From: an uncultured Oscillospiraceae bacterium
GTDB taxonomy: Bacteria > Bacillota > Clostridia > Oscillospirales > Ruminococcaceae
Length of the DNA stretch: 64,000 nucleotides
Assembly: GCA_910584715.1 (NCBI GenBank)
Contig: CAJUAN010000001.1
Coordinates: 124,001 to 188,000 of the forward strand
Direction of reading: 5' to 3'
Made by a program: the position numbers and the translations under genes. A model generated the notes under the pieces. That model was not told where the DNA came from, did not search any database, and saw only the letters and a program-made list of their open reading frames with translations. Each line of letters opens with the position of its first letter. The stretch's first letter is position 1. This document shows, one piece after another, positions 43,411-53,880 of the stretch.

Positions 43411-43437
43411 GAAAACGGCGCACTAAACGCCGTTTTC
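43411..43437 (+). terminator. Hairpin, probable terminator of the lysozyme gene
   Basis: GAAAACGGCG (43411-43420) and CGCCGTTTTC (43428-43437) form a perfect 10-bp stem with the T-run inside the 3' arm. Confidence 0.6.
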
Positions 43438-43569
43438 CTATTCTGTGACATTTCATATTAAGGTTTCATTATCTGCCGCGGAGAATAGTACTTACAGGTT
43501 ACTGTTTGCATACCGTAGTATGCAATGCAGATTTCGTCAAAATATATGTTAATTCTGTTAAATGCAGAT

Positions 43570-43594
43570 TTGACGCAGGATATTGTGGTATAAT
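43570..43594 (+). promoter_or_regulatory. Extended -10 promoter of the GGDEF gene
   Basis: TATAAT (43589-43594) preceded by TGG (extended -10). TTGACG at 43570 is only 13 bases upstream and is unlikely to be the -35. Leader about 72 bases. The rest of the 43321-43672 gap shows a palindrome TGCATAC-GTATGCA near 43509 and no gene. Confidence 0.5.
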
Positions 43595-43672
43595 TATTTG
43601 CGGCTGTTTTATTTTTATGTAAATTTGTTTATGCGGCTGACCGCTGCAAATCCGTTCCGAAAGGATATAATT

Positions 43673-45508
43673 ATGGTTAAAAATTCGGTATTAAATTCAG
43701 TTCCGCTTGATGCGGAAAAATATCTTGCAATCCAATCTACTATTATCAAGTGCGTTCATACTTTACATATAAGCGAAAATATTGACGAAGCCATAAACGA
43801 GCTTCTTTCAATAATCGCTGATTTTTACAAAGCCGACAGAGGATATATATTTGAATTTGATGACGACGGCATAATGATGCATAATACCTATGAATGGTGC
43901 AAAGACGGAGTCGAACCCGCTATCGAGCTTCTTGCGAATGTAAAAATAGCTGACATTGACCGTTGGCTGCGCTATTTTGACGAACAGGGAGAGTTCTACA
44001 TAAATTCTTTGGACGACGAAGTTTCGGAGGATTCAGAGGAATACAGGATACTTGCTTTGCAGGGTATAGAGTGCCTTATGGCGGCTCCGCTCAGAATGAA
44101 CGGCAGGCTTGTGGGATTTATCGGAGTGGACAATCCGCGGGAAAACACTGATACGCTGCTTCTTATGCAATCGGCTTCCGCGTTTGTCGTAAACGATATC
44201 TGCAAGAGAGAAACTGTGGAGGAGCGCATAATCAAGTCCATTTCAAAAATATACGCTTCGATGCATTTGCTTAATATTCCGGAGGATACCCAAAAGGAGC
44301 TTAACAGCAACAAGACGATAAGAAGATTTTTATGCAGACCTGAAAATGCTTCGGCAGGTTTGAAAACAGCCATGTCGGAATTTGCCGATAAGGATTTTCT
44401 TTCGGGAATACTTAGCTTTGTGGATTTTTCCACGCTTAACGGGCGCATGGCTGACACAAACGTTATAAGCTATGAGTTCCTTTCCTCTGACGGACACTGG
44501 TGCAGAGCAAACTTTATCGTTGTCAGCCGCGCGGACGACAACAGTCTTATACACGTCATATACGCTATCCAGTACATTGACAGGGAAAAGCGAATGGAGC
44601 TTGAATATCAGAGGGCGCTTAAAGCCGCTCTGGAAAATCAGAACGAGATATACGCCGAGATGCTTCATATCCAGAAATGCGGCGTTATCGCTTCCAACGC
44701 GGAAAGCGGAAAGATACTTATGATGAACGACGCGGCTCTGCGGCTTTTCGGCAGGGAAAAACCGGACGGCGTTTACAATGATATTTTTGAGAGGATCATT
44801 TCCGACAATAAGGACGAGATACGAAGCGAGCTTACGCGAATGAACGAGACTCTCGGAAGCTACGATTACGAGTACGCCATTGAGCAGGCGGACGGTGAGT
44901 TGACCTATATTATTTCCCGTGCGAGGACAGCTGTTCTTGCAAGCGGTGAAAAGGTAATGATAAACTCGCTTATGGATATTACCGACAAAAAGAAGCTTGA
45001 GGACGAGCTTCTGGTGCTGTCCGAGACCGACGTACTTACCGGAATAAGCAACCGCCGCAGCGGAGAGGCTAAGATTGACGAGCTTATTGCAGGCGGAGCA
45101 AAGGGTATGTTTTGTTTGCTTGATATTGACAAGTTCAAATCCATTAACGATAACTACGGGCATACGATAGGAGATAAAGCTCTTATCGCCGTGGCAGACT
45201 GCCTCAAAAGGAGCTTTCGGCGCAGCGATGTTACAATGCGTCTCGGCGGAGACGAGTTTGCCTCCTTTGCAATAGGGATCGGTTCTGAAGCGCAGGGAGC
45301 GGAATGCATAAACAGATTTTTTGCCGAAGTTGAGAAGATAAATATTCCCGAAATAGGAAAAGGAGGTATATCCGTAAGTCTCGGCGCAGTACTTTTCGAC
45401 GGAGAAAACGACGCAGAGTTTGACAAGATATATGCTATGGCTGATTCGGCAATGTACATATGCAAAAAAAATCAGGGAAATTATTTCAGTTTTCACTGCG
45501 GCGGATAA
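43673..45508 (+). CDS. GAF-PAS-GGDEF protein, probable diguanylate cyclase
   Basis: About 611 residues. A GAF domain (about 15-180) is followed by a linker, a PAS-like region (about 350-450) and a GGDEF domain (about 450-611) with an intact active-site G-G-D-E-F at 525-529. It should make cyclic di-GMP in response to a ligand bound by the GAF/PAS parts. An R-x-x-D inhibitory site is not obvious. No membrane helix or EAL domain. The ATG at 43673 has GAAAGG 10 bases upstream; the 30 in-frame codons before it are rejected. I looked for a cyclic di-GMP riboswitch in the leader and saw none. Confidence 0.9.
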   Translation: MVKNSVLNSVPLDAEKYLAIQSTIIKCVHTLHISENIDEAINELLSIIADFYKADRGYIFEFDDDGIMMHNTYEWCKDGVEPAIELLANVKIADIDRWLRYFDEQGEFYINSLDDEVSEDSEEYRILALQGIECLMAAPLRMNGRLVGFIGVDNPRENTDTLLLMQSASAFVVNDICKRETVEERIIKSISKIYASMHLLNIPEDTQKELNSNKTIRRFLCRPENASAGLKTAMSEFADKDFLSGILSFVDFSTLNGRMADTNVISYEFLSSDGHWCRANFIVVSRADDNSLIHVIYAIQYIDREKRMELEYQRALKAALENQNEIYAEMLHIQKCGVIASNAESGKILMMNDAALRLFGREKPDGVYNDIFERIISDNKDEIRSELTRMNETLGSYDYEYAIEQADGELTYIISRARTAVLASGEKVMINSLMDITDKKKLEDELLVLSETDVLTGISNRRSGEAKIDELIAGGAKGMFCLLDIDKFKSINDNYGHTIGDKALIAVADCLKRSFRRSDVTMRLGGDEFASFAIGIGSEAQGAECINRFFAEVEKINIPEIGKGGISVSLGAVLFDGENDAEFDKIYAMADSAMYICKKNQGNYFSFHCGG

Positions 45509-45524
45509 AACTGTAAATTTAAAA

Positions 45525-45560
45525 CGGAGAACAATTTTAGCTGTTCTCCGCTTTTGTTTG
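45525..45560 (+). terminator. Terminator of the GGDEF gene
   Basis: CGGAGAACA (45525-45533) pairs with TGTTCTCCG (45542-45550), followed by CTTTTGTTTG. It separates the gene from converging uvrA. Confidence 0.8.
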
Positions 45561-45636
45561 TTTCTATTAAAGCCGATTATCATTTCAAAAATTATAATTC
45601 AGCGATATCATTACAGACTGCGTTAAAAGCAAAGAC

Positions 45637-48468
45637 TTAACTTTTTTTCAGCATTTTTTTCAGGTATTTGCCGGTGTAGGATTCTTTGCATGTGGCGATC
45701 TCTTCGGGAGTGCCGCACTTGACGACGGTACCGCCGCCGTCTCCTCCCTCGGGACCTAAGTCAATGATGTAGTCGGCGCATTTGATAACGTCAAGATTGT
45801 GTTCGATAACGAGAATGGTATTTCCCGTGTCCGCAAGGGACTGCAAAACCTCGACCAGCTTGTGTACATCGGCGGTGTGCAGTCCGGTAGTAGGTTCGTC
45901 AAGAATGTAGATAGTACGTCCCGTGGCGCGCTTGGAAAGCTCCGTTGCAAGCTTGACGCGCTGAGCTTCTCCTCCCGAGAGAGTGGTTGCGGGCTGACCT
46001 ATCTTGATGTACCCCAGACCAACGTCCTGCAAGGTTTGAAGCTTGCGGGCAAGCTTTGGGATATTGGCGAAAAATTCCGCACCCTCGTCAACGGTCATCT
46101 CCAGTACATCGTATATGGACTTGCCCTTGTAGTGAACGTCAAGAGTCTCGCGGTTATAGCGCTGCCCCTTGCAGACCTCGCAGGGGACGTATACGTCTGG
46201 CAGGAAGTGCATTTCTATTTTGATGATACCGTCGCCCTCGCAGGCTTCGCAGCGTCCGCCCTTGACGTTGAAAGAAAAACGTCCGCTGGAGTAGCCTTTC
46301 ATTTTCGCGTCGTTGGTATTAGCAAAAAGGTCGCGGATATCGGTGAAAAGTCCCGTGTAGGTGGCGGGATTGGAGCGCGGCGTTCTTCCTATGGGGGACT
46401 GGTCGATAGCTATTACCTTGTCAAGGTTTTCAAGACCCTCCATACGCTCGAAGCTTCCCGGGCGAATTTTGGCGCGGTTGAGCTTTCCCGCAAGATGCTT
46501 GTAGATTATCTCGTTAACCAGCGAGGATTTTCCGCTTCCCGAAACTCCCGTAACGCAGGTAAAAGTTCCCAGAGGTATGGAAACGTTTATGTTTTTCAGG
46601 TTGTGCTCGGACGCGCCTATAACGTCAAGAGCAAAGCCGTTTCCTGTGCGCCGTTCATCGGGGACGGGAATAAACCGCTTGCCGCTCAGGTACTGTCCGG
46701 TAATTGATTTTTTACAGGCCTTGATATCGTCTACCGTACCTGTGCATATTACCTCTCCGCCGTTTACTCCGGCGTAGGGACCTATGTCAACGATATAGTC
46801 GGCGGCGTACATGGTGTCCTCGTCATGCTCTACAACAATAAGAGTATTGCCCAGGTCGCGGAGACGCTTCAGGGTGGCTATCAGCTTGTTGTTGTCGCGC
46901 TGGTGCAGACCTATGGAGGGCTCGTCCAGAATATAGAGCACGCCCATAAGTGAGGAGCCTATTTGGGTGGCGAGACGTATGCGCTGGCTCTCGCCGCCGC
47001 TGAGAGTTCCCGCGGAACGGGACAGGGTAAGGTATTCCAGTCCCACGCTTTTGAGGAATCCCAGACGGGACTTTATTTCCTTGACTATCTGACCGCTTAT
47101 CATTTTGTCGCGCTTTGAAAGCTCCAGACCGTTTATGAAGTCCGCGCAGTCGTTAACGGAAAGATTGCAAAGCTCGGAAATATTTTTTCCCCCAACGGTA
47201 ACCGCAAGGCTCTCCTTTTTCAGCCTGTGACCGTGACAGTCGGGACAGGGCGTTTCGGTCATGCAGTCCTCGATCTCGTTTTTGCTGAACTCGGAATTGG
47301 TGTCACGGTAACGTCTTTCCATGTTGGGAATAATTCCCTCAAAGGGCTGATAGTAGACCCCTCCGCCGTACTCGGTGGAGCGGTGCAGCTTTAGCTTAAC
47401 GCCGTCCGTACCGTACAGTATCGCGTCTACAGCTTCTTTCGGCAGGTCTTTTACCGGCGTGTCGAGGGATACCCCGTAGTATTGGGCGATGCCCTTGAAG
47501 TACATCATAGCGATGGAACTCTCGTCGGTAGTCGCCCAGCCCATGGCCTTTACAGCCCCCTGCCTTATGGACAGGTCCTTGTTGGGTATTATAAGGTCGG
47601 GGTCGATCTTGCGGAACACACCCAGACCGGTACACTTGGCGCAGGCCCCGAAAGGATTGTTGAAGGAAAACATTCTGGGGGCAAGCTCGTCAATGGAAAC
47701 CCCGTGCTCGGGACAGGCGTAATTCTGGGAGAAAAGCATTTCCTCGCCGTCAACAACGTCGGCGATAACAAGTCCGCCGGAAATTGCCGCGACGGTCTCA
47801 ACGCTGTCCGCAAGACGGTTTTCAATGCCCTCCTTGATAACAAGACGGTCAATGACTATCTCAATGCTGTGCTTTTTGTTTTTTTCAAGCTTTATTTCCT
47901 CGGAAAGGTCGTAGATTATGCCGTCCGCGCGAATACGCACATATCCCGCCTTACGTGCCCGTTCTATCTCCTTTGTATGTTCACCCTTGCGTCCTCTTAT
48001 AACCGGAGCAAGAAGCTGTATTTTTGTATTTGCCGGAAGCTCCATTATCCTGTCGACTATCTGATCCACGGTCTGCTGCTTTATCTCACGTCCGCATACG
48101 GGGCAGTGGGGTATGCCGATCCGCGCGTACAGAAGACGGAGGTAATCGTAAATTTCCGTTACCGTACCCACAGTGGAGCGGGGGTTCTTGGAGGTGGTCT
48201 TTTGGTCGATGGAGATAGCGGGAGAAAGCCCCTCAATGCTGTCTACATCGGGTTTTTCCATTTGTCCGAGAAACATTCTCGCGTATGAGGAAAGACTTTC
48301 CATATAGCGTCTCTGACCGTCCGCGTAAATAGTGTCGAACGCAAGAGAGGATTTTCCCGAGCCGGACAGACCCGTCATGACAATGAGCTTATCGCGGGGT
48401 ATCTCGAGATTAATGTTTTTCAAATTATGTTCCCGCGCACCTTTTATAGTGATCTTATCAATAGGCAT
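45637..48468 (-). CDS. uvrA: Excinuclease ABC subunit A
   Basis: 943 residues, the standard length. Two ABC ATPase halves: Walker [10 protein letters not shown] near 33 and G-V-S-G-S-G-K-S-S near 645, two signature motifs L-S-G-G-E (near 490 and 830), and three zinc-binding cysteine sets (C-P-V-C near 122, C-P-E-H near 250, C-E-A-C near 740). It finds DNA damage and loads UvrB. AAAGGAAG precedes the ATG by 9 bases. Last gene of the operon radC-uvrB-GNAT-uvrA; uvrC is not in the window. Confidence 0.98.
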   Translation of the reverse strand: MPIDKITIKGAREHNLKNINLEIPRDKLIVMTGLSGSGKSSLAFDTIYADGQRRYMESLSSYARMFLGQMEKPDVDSIEGLSPAISIDQKTTSKNPRSTVGTVTEIYDYLRLLYARIGIPHCPVCGREIKQQTVDQIVDRIMELPANTKIQLLAPVIRGRKGEHTKEIERARKAGYVRIRADGIIYDLSEEIKLEKNKKHSIEIVIDRLVIKEGIENRLADSVETVAAISGGLVIADVVDGEEMLFSQNYACPEHGVSIDELAPRMFSFNNPFGACAKCTGLGVFRKIDPDLIIPNKDLSIRQGAVKAMGWATTDESSIAMMYFKGIAQYYGVSLDTPVKDLPKEAVDAILYGTDGVKLKLHRSTEYGGGVYYQPFEGIIPNMERRYRDTNSEFSKNEIEDCMTETPCPDCHGHRLKKESLAVTVGGKNISELCNLSVNDCADFINGLELSKRDKMISGQIVKEIKSRLGFLKSVGLEYLTLSRSAGTLSGGESQRIRLATQIGSSLMGVLYILDEPSIGLHQRDNNKLIATLKRLRDLGNTLIVVEHDEDTMYAADYIVDIGPYAGVNGGEVICTGTVDDIKACKKSITGQYLSGKRFIPVPDERRTGNGFALDVIGASEHNLKNINVSIPLGTFTCVTGVSGSGKSSLVNEIIYKHLAGKLNRAKIRPGSFERMEGLENLDKVIAIDQSPIGRTPRSNPATYTGLFTDIRDLFANTNDAKMKGYSSGRFSFNVKGGRCEACEGDGIIKIEMHFLPDVYVPCEVCKGQRYNRETLDVHYKGKSIYDVLEMTVDEGAEFFANIPKLARKLQTLQDVGLGYIKIGQPATTLSGGEAQRVKLATELSKRATGRTIYILDEPTTGLHTADVHKLVEVLQSLADTGNTILVIEHNLDVIKCADYIIDLGPEGGDGGGTVVKCGTPEEIATCKESYTGKYLKKMLKKS

Positions 48469-48517
48469 TTTGTATACTTCCTTTCAGAAAATAGAGATTA
48501 AATAATAGAGAATAAAA

Positions 48518-49000
48518 TTATTGCTTAGTAAAATTACAGGCCATTATATATTCCTCGTCATTTTCACCGACAACTTTAAATCCGACCTTTTTGTACATTT
48601 TCACAGCGTAATTGGCTTTCTGTACAGCCAGCGAAGCCTTTTTATAACCGCTTTCACGCAAAATGCCAAGCATTTTTATCAAAAGCTCCGTACCTATCCC
48701 GCGCCCGCGGTACTTCTTATAGAGCGATATCGCAAAGGACGGCGTTTCGTCGTCGATGTGTCCGTAATCGTTCATTATGCGCACCCATACCGCTCCGACT
48801 ATTTTTCCGTTAATTTCGGCGACAAGACAGCGGTCGTCCGGGTGCTTCCCGAAGTCCTTAACGTAAACCTGAAGCTCGGCATTATTTATTATTGACCGAG
48901 GCGGAGGTTCAGCGCCCTGCGGAACAAATATTGCTTCGTACAAAAAATCATCAAGCAAGTAATATTCCGTATTCGTGATTTCTCTTATAGTATGGTTCAT
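48518..49000 (-). CDS. GNAT-family N-acetyltransferase inside the uvr operon
   Basis: 160 residues. The acetyl-CoA-binding loop K-K-Y-R-G-R-G-I-G-T-E-L-L (about 93-105) and the C-terminal Y-K-K-V-G-F-K-V mark a standard GNAT fold. Its ATG directly abuts the uvrB stop, and uvrA starts 49 bases downstream, so it is cotranscribed with repair genes. The substrate is unknown; a role in DNA repair is suggested only by position. Confidence 0.9.
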   Translation of the reverse strand: MNHTIREITNTEYYLLDDFLYEAIFVPQGAEPPPRSIINNAELQVYVKDFGKHPDDRCLVAEINGKIVGAVWVRIMNDYGHIDDETPSFAISLYKKYRGRGIGTELLIKMLGILRESGYKKASLAVQKANYAVKMYKKVGFKVVGENDEEYIMACNFTKQ

Positions 49001-51010
49001 TTACTTTCCTCTCCGCTTGGGAAGCGCGCGGGGCGGCTTTCCCGCTTCTTTCAGTTCGTTTATCTTGTCGCGCAGATACGCCGCGTGCTCGAATTCCAAA
49101 ATTTTTGCGGCGTTTTTCATTTCCTCCGTTAGCTTTTTGATCATAGCCTCACGCTCCTCGGGACTCATGCGCTTCTTTTTGGCACTTTCGGTCTTTTGGT
49201 CGGTTTCGGCTCTTGTGGAGATTTCGATAACGTCGCGGATATCCTTAACAATAGTTTTCGGAGTGATACCGTTTTCTCTGTTGTAATCCATTTGCAGTTT
49301 GCGGCGGCGTTCGGTCTCCATGATAGCGTTTTCCATGGACTTTGTTACCGAGTCTGCATACATTATTACCTGTCCGTTTGCGTTTCTCGCGGCACGTCCT
49401 ATGGTCTGTATAAGGGAGCTTTCCGAACGGAGGAAGCCCTCCTTGTCCGCGTCCAGTATCGCTACAAGCGACACCTCGGGAATATCAAGTCCTTCGCGGA
49501 GAAGGTTGATTCCCACCAGCACGTCGAACTCTCCCAGACGCAGGTCGCGGATAATTTCCATACGCTCGATAGTATCGATGTCATAATGCAGATATCTGAC
49601 CTTTACTTCCATTTTTTCGAGGTACGCCGTTAAGTCCTCCGCCATTTTTTTCGTAAGGGTTGTAACAAGTACACGTTCGTTTTTGGCGGTGCGCGCGTTT
49701 ATTTCAAGGAGCAGGTCGTCTATCTGTCCCTCAACGGGCTTGACAATTATTTCGGGGTCAACAAGCCCTGTGGGACGAATTACCTGCTCAACGATCTGGG
49801 CGGACTTCTCCCGCTCAAAGGGTCCGGGCGTAGCCGAAACGAAGATCGCCTGATTAAGCTTGTCATAGAACTCGTCGAAGTTCAGCGGACGGTTGTCATA
49901 CGCCGACGGCAAACGGAAACCGTAGTCAATAAGAGTCTTTTTTCGTCCGCGGTCGCCCGCGCTCATGGCGCGTACCTGGGGCAGGGAGACATGGCTCTCG
50001 TCCACTATCAGAAGAAAATCGTCGGGGAAGTGATCCAAAAGCGTGTATGGAATACTTCCCGGGGCGCGTCTTGCCAGTATTCGGGAGTAGTTCTCGATAC
50101 CCTTGCAGAAGCCTATTTCCTGGAGCATTTCAATGTCGTAATTGGTACGCTGGGCAATGCGCTGGGCTTCGATCAGCATTTCGTTGTCCTTGAAATACTT
50201 GATACGCTCGTCAAGCTCCTGTTCTATTTCGGCAATTGCCTCCTGCATTCTGTCGCGGGAAATTACATAGTGTGAAGCGGGGTATATCGCAACGTGCGAC
50301 AGAGTAGCAAGGACTTCTCCCGTGAGCGCCTTGAATTCGGTAATACGCTCTATCTCGTCCCCGAAAAATTCAATGCGTATGGCGTTCTCTGTCGAACCTG
50401 CGGGAAATATCTCAACGACGTCGCCGCGGACGCGGAATTTGTTTCTCACAAAGTTTATGTCATTCCGCTCGTACTGAATGCCTACCAGTCTTGCGAGGAG
50501 CACTTCTCGTGACAACTCCATACCCTGACGCATGGAAATAACCATTGTACGGTAGTCTATAGGAGAGCCCAGGGAGTATATGCATGATACCGAAGCCACG
50601 ATGATAACGTCCCGCCTTTCGGCGAGAGCGGAGGTCGCCGAGTGCCGCAGCTTGTCTATCTCGTCGTTTACCGCCGAGTCCTTTTCGATGTAGCTGTCCG
50701 TTGAGGGGACGTATGCTTCCGGCTGGTAATAGTCGTAGTAGCTGACAAAATATTCCACGGCGTTTTCGGGAAAGAACTCCCTGAATTCGGAGCAGAGCTG
50801 TGCCGCCAGAATTTTATTGTGGGCAAGAACCAGCGTAGGGCGGTTCACCCTCGCTATTACATTAGCCATTGTAAAGGTCTTTCCCGAGCCGGTAACTCCC
50901 ATAAGGGACTGCTCTTTCATTCCGCTTTCAAGACCCTCCACAAGACTGTCGATAGCCTTTGGCTGGTCGCCCGACGGTGTATATTCGGAAACAAGCTTGA
51001 ATTTATCCAT
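49001..51010 (-). CDS. uvrB: Excinuclease ABC subunit B
   Basis: About 669 residues. Walker A (G-V-T-G-S-G-K-T near 39), the beta-hairpin region (Y-Y-D-Y-Y-Q-P-E near 92), helicase motifs D-E-S-H and T-I-G-R-A-A-R-N, and the C-terminal UVR domain (about 625-660) are all present. UvrB verifies damage and recruits UvrC. The ATG at 51010 has AAAGG 8 bases upstream. It lies 13 bases after radC. Confidence 0.98.
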   Translation of the reverse strand: MDKFKLVSEYTPSGDQPKAIDSLVEGLESGMKEQSLMGVTGSGKTFTMANVIARVNRPTLVLAHNKILAAQLCSEFREFFPENAVEYFVSYYDYYQPEAYVPSTDSYIEKDSAVNDEIDKLRHSATSALAERRDVIIVASVSCIYSLGSPIDYRTMVISMRQGMELSREVLLARLVGIQYERNDINFVRNKFRVRGDVVEIFPAGSTENAIRIEFFGDEIERITEFKALTGEVLATLSHVAIYPASHYVISRDRMQEAIAEIEQELDERIKYFKDNEMLIEAQRIAQRTNYDIEMLQEIGFCKGIENYSRILARRAPGSIPYTLLDHFPDDFLLIVDESHVSLPQVRAMSAGDRGRKKTLIDYGFRLPSAYDNRPLNFDEFYDKLNQAIFVSATPGPFEREKSAQIVEQVIRPTGLVDPEIIVKPVEGQIDDLLLEINARTAKNERVLVTTLTKKMAEDLTAYLEKMEVKVRYLHYDIDTIERMEIIRDLRLGEFDVLVGINLLREGLDIPEVSLVAILDADKEGFLRSESSLIQTIGRAARNANGQVIMYADSVTKSMENAIMETERRRKLQMDYNRENGITPKTIVKDIRDVIEISTRAETDQKTESAKKKRMSPEEREAMIKKLTEEMKNAAKILEFEHAAYLRDKINELKEAGKPPRALPKRRGK

Positions 51011-51023
51011 ATGAACGTCCTTT

Positions 51024-51734
51024 CTACTCAAAAACGTTTATGTACGACATTTCCCGCATGGAAGCTGCGGAACGTTCCCCGACGATGATGTGGTCGAGAA
51101 GCGTTACACCGAGAGACCTTAGTGAAGCGCTTATATATCTTGTTGAGGCGATATCCTCTTCCGACGGAGCAGGCAGACCCTTTGGGTGATTGTGCGCTAT
51201 GACCACGTTTACCGACTTTGCCTTGAAGGTTTCCTCGACTATCCTGCGCATTTCAAAGGGCGACGAATTGGGGCTGCCCTCGGAAATGAGCACGTTTGAA
51301 ACTGCTCTAAGGTTGGAATCCAGACAGGCAAGCCTGAACTGCTCGTGGGTAAGTCCCACAAACTGCGGTCTGAAAAGCGTTTTGAGCTTATCCGTGTTAT
51401 CGTACACTGTGCCGTCCGAACGCGAGTTGAAATATATAGGAAGAAAGCTCGGTATTATTTTAAAAAGCGTAGCCGTATTTTCCGATATGCCTTTTACTGA
51501 CATAAGTTCCTCAAAGCTTGCGTCCATTATACCGGCGATACTGCCGAATTTGTTTATAAGAACGTGCGCAAGCTCATTGGTGTCTATTCTGGGACAGGTG
51601 TAAAACAGCAGCAGTTCTATTATTTGGTGCTCGTTAAAATCGCTGAAGCCGCTTTTTCTGAAGCGTTCCCGCATTCTTGCGCGGTGTCCCTCATGCAGAT
51701 TGACTTTTTTATCCTTTTTTTCTTCGCTCATCAC
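51024..51734 (-). CDS. radC: RadC-family protein (JAMM-type)
   Basis: 236 residues. An N-terminal helix-hairpin-helix-like part (V-K-G-I-S near 85) leads to the JAMM/MPN+ domain with the metal motif H-N-H-P near 183 followed by P-S-E-E-D. The DNA repair role first proposed for RadC is doubtful in other bacteria, yet here it heads an operon with uvrB and uvrA. A second ATG one codon later is equally possible. Confidence 0.93.
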   Translation of the reverse strand: MMSEEKKDKKVNLHEGHRARMRERFRKSGFSDFNEHQIIELLLFYTCPRIDTNELAHVLINKFGSIAGIMDASFEELMSVKGISENTATLFKIIPSFLPIYFNSRSDGTVYDNTDKLKTLFRPQFVGLTHEQFRLACLDSNLRAVSNVLISEGSPNSSPFEMRRIVEETFKAKSVNVVIAHNHPKGLPAPSEEDIASTRYISASLRSLGVTLLDHIIVGERSAASMREMSYINVFE

Positions 51735-51888
51735 GGATTCTCCATTTTGTATTTTTGCTATAAAACAAACGTTTCTACTATTATACTACAAAATTTTATT
51801 TTTGAAAAGATGTTTTTTAAAAAAAATTATGTTATAATGATAATTAGTACATTTGACCATATTTTTACCGAAATGAGTGATTTAATTA

Positions 51889-52836
51889 GTGAAAGAATTT
51901 ATTATAAACCACAACGATTCCGGTCAGCGGCTGGACAGGTTTGTACTGAAAGCTGTACCGCGTCTTCCCCAAAGCATGATGTACAAGGCGATAAGGAACA
52001 AGCGCATCAAGCTTAATGGCAGGCGCGCGGAGATATCCTCCCGTCTCTGCGAGGGAGATACCGTTCAGATGTACCTGAATGACGAGTTCTTCGATTCAGT
52101 TCCGGAAACCGAGTTTATGTCGGTAAGCTCCGCCTTGAATATTATTTACGAGGACGACAACATAATGCTTCTGGACAAGAAAAACGGCATGGTAGTCCAC
52201 GAGGACGACGACAATACCGCCGATACGCTTATCAACCGTGTGAAGCGTTATCTTTATGAGAAAGGAGAGTACGACCCCGGCGCGGAAAACAGCTTTGCTC
52301 CCGCGCTGTGCAACCGTCTCGACAGAAACACCGGAGGGATAGTTATTGCCGCGAAAAATGCCGAGTCCCTGAGGATACTCAATCAGAAAATCAGGGACAG
52401 GGAAATAGAAAAATATTACCTTTGCGTAACCGTGGGAGTGCCTCCCAAAAGGGCGGATACCGTTACCGCTTATCTTGAAAAGGACTCAGCTTCAAATACG
52501 GTTAAGGTCACTGACAGAAAGAGCGGTACCAACAAAACCATTGTGACAAGCTACAGGATCATACGGGACAACGGCAGCCTTGCTCTTGTTGAAATAAAGC
52601 TGGGTACGGGGCGCACTCACCAGATACGGGCGCATATGGCTCATATAGGCTGTCCGCTGCTGGGAGACGGCAAATATGGAATAAACAGGATAAACAGGGA
52701 ATATAAAGTAAAGACGCAGGCTTTGTATTCCTACAGGCTGAAATTTGCTTTTTCTTCGGAGAGCGGCTGCCTTGACTATCTTGACGGCAGAGAGTTCCGT
52801 GCGGACAAGGTGTGGTTCGAGGATATGTTTTTGTGA
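51889..52836 (+). CDS. RluA-family pseudouridine synthase
   Basis: 315 residues from a GTG at 51889. The S4 RNA-binding domain (about 10-75; R-L-D-R-F near 15) precedes the pseudouridine synthase fold with catalytic Asp145 in R-L-D-R-N-T-G-G. It converts uridine to pseudouridine in rRNA or tRNA; which sites cannot be told. The start has only a weak ribosome binding site, but the N-terminal S4 motif fixes it closely. Divergent from radC with 154 bases between, AT-rich, with no further gene. Confidence 0.93.
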   Translation: MKEFIINHNDSGQRLDRFVLKAVPRLPQSMMYKAIRNKRIKLNGRRAEISSRLCEGDTVQMYLNDEFFDSVPETEFMSVSSALNIIYEDDNIMLLDKKNGMVVHEDDDNTADTLINRVKRYLYEKGEYDPGAENSFAPALCNRLDRNTGGIVIAAKNAESLRILNQKIRDREIEKYYLCVTVGVPPKRADTVTAYLEKDSASNTVKVTDRKSGTNKTIVTSYRIIRDNGSLALVEIKLGTGRTHQIRAHMAHIGCPLLGDGKYGINRINREYKVKTQALYSYRLKFAFSSESGCLDYLDGREFRADKVWFEDMFL

Positions 52837-52947
52837 CCCGGCGGCAGAGGGGCAAATGTCCGCAAACGGTATAGCTGTCCGGATTTACAGGAAATTACAT
52901 ATATGTTGATAATTTATCGAATTTTTATATATTTTTATATGAAATAC

Positions 52948-52977
52948 TTGCAATGCTGCCGTGGTTTGTGGTATAAT
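52948..52977 (+). promoter_or_regulatory. Promoter of the PHP-domain gene
   Basis: TTGCAA (52948-52953), 18-base spacer ending TGTGG, TATAAT (52972-52977). Confidence 0.65.
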
Positions 52978-53008
52978 TAATTTAACTGAAATCAAAGGAG
53001 ATGAAGAT

Positions 53009-53848
53009 ATGATCGGCGACCTGCACTGTCACACCAAGCTGTCGGACGGCTCCCTCGGAATAGAGGATATAATCGTTCAGGCTAAAAGGACAGGGATAGA
53101 TTTTATTTCCATTACCGACCATGACACCATGTCGTCCGTCTCAAGAGCAAAGGTGCTCGGCGAGCGATACGGCGTTCAGGTGCTGCCGGGAGTGGAGCTT
53201 TCCGCATGGGATAAATCACGGAACCGGAAGGTACATATCCTGTGCTATGCCCCGCGCAAGCCCGACCGCCTTGAGGGCGTTTGCATGAAAGCCTGCGAGA
53301 TACGCAAGGCGTGCGCAAGGGAAATGGTCGAGAACGTTATGAAGCTGTACCCAATTACCGTTGAAAGCGTTCTGAAATATGCTACAGGCTCCAAAAGTAT
53401 CTTCAAGCAGCATATAATGCACGCTCTTATAGATTACGGTTATACCACAGAGTTTTACGGCGAGCTTAACGACGAACTTTTCAACCTGAAAAGCGGCACC
53501 TGCATTGTGGAACGGGAGTACCCCGACGTTAACTTTGTCCTTGATCTGATACATTCCGCAAGAGGAGTAGCCGTTATGGCTCACCCTGTTTACTATGATT
53601 CCCTTGAGCTTCTTGAGGAGCTTGCCGCAAAGGGCAAGATAGACGGCGTTGAGGCGTACCACTATACTGCGAACGACGAACAGAAGAAGCAGATACTTGA
53701 CATTGCGAAAAAGTACAATCTTATAGTTACCGGAGGCTCGGATTTCCACGGGCTTTACAATGCGTACCCGACGCATATCGGCAGCAGCACTACCGATAAG
53801 GAAAATATTGACAGGATAATAAAGCTTGCCAATAAAAAGGAAAAATAA
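53009..53848 (+). CDS. PHP-domain phosphoesterase
   Basis: About 279 residues. Metal-binding motifs of the PHP family are in order: D-L-H-C-H-T near 4, S-I-T-D-H-D-T near 33, G-V-E-L-S near 61, an H near 190 (A-H-P), and G-S-D-F-H-G near 243. Stand-alone PHP proteins of this type include 5'-3' exonucleases acting on short RNA (RNase AM, YciV) and nucleotide phosphatases. AAAGGAG lies 8 bases before the ATG. The next gene begins 32 bases downstream. Confidence 0.92.
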   Translation: MIGDLHCHTKLSDGSLGIEDIIVQAKRTGIDFISITDHDTMSSVSRAKVLGERYGVQVLPGVELSAWDKSRNRKVHILCYAPRKPDRLEGVCMKACEIRKACAREMVENVMKLYPITVESVLKYATGSKSIFKQHIMHALIDYGYTTEFYGELNDELFNLKSGTCIVEREYPDVNFVLDLIHSARGVAVMAHPVYYDSLELLEELAAKGKIDGVEAYHYTANDEQKKQILDIAKKYNLIVTGGSDFHGLYNAYPTHIGSSTTDKENIDRIIKLANKKEK

Positions 53849-53880
53849 TTTAGACGGTATAACTTTAGGAGGACTTTGAC

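Noticed and set aside
43371..43437. Small regulatory RNA between promoter-like sequence and hairpin
   Set aside because: The transcript would be only about 30 bases, almost all hairpin; a terminator for the lysozyme gene is the simpler reading.
43440..43672. Cyclic di-GMP riboswitch in the leader of the GGDEF gene
   Set aside because: I looked for the GEMM core and tetraloop receptor elements and did not find them.
44330..45583. Minus-strand open frame (417 codons) across the GGDEF gene
   Set aside because: Shadow of the GAF-GGDEF gene; it crosses the terminator and shows no protein-family signature.
45799..46707. Plus-strand open frames opposite uvrA
   Set aside because: Antisense shadows of a GC-rich, well-conserved gene.
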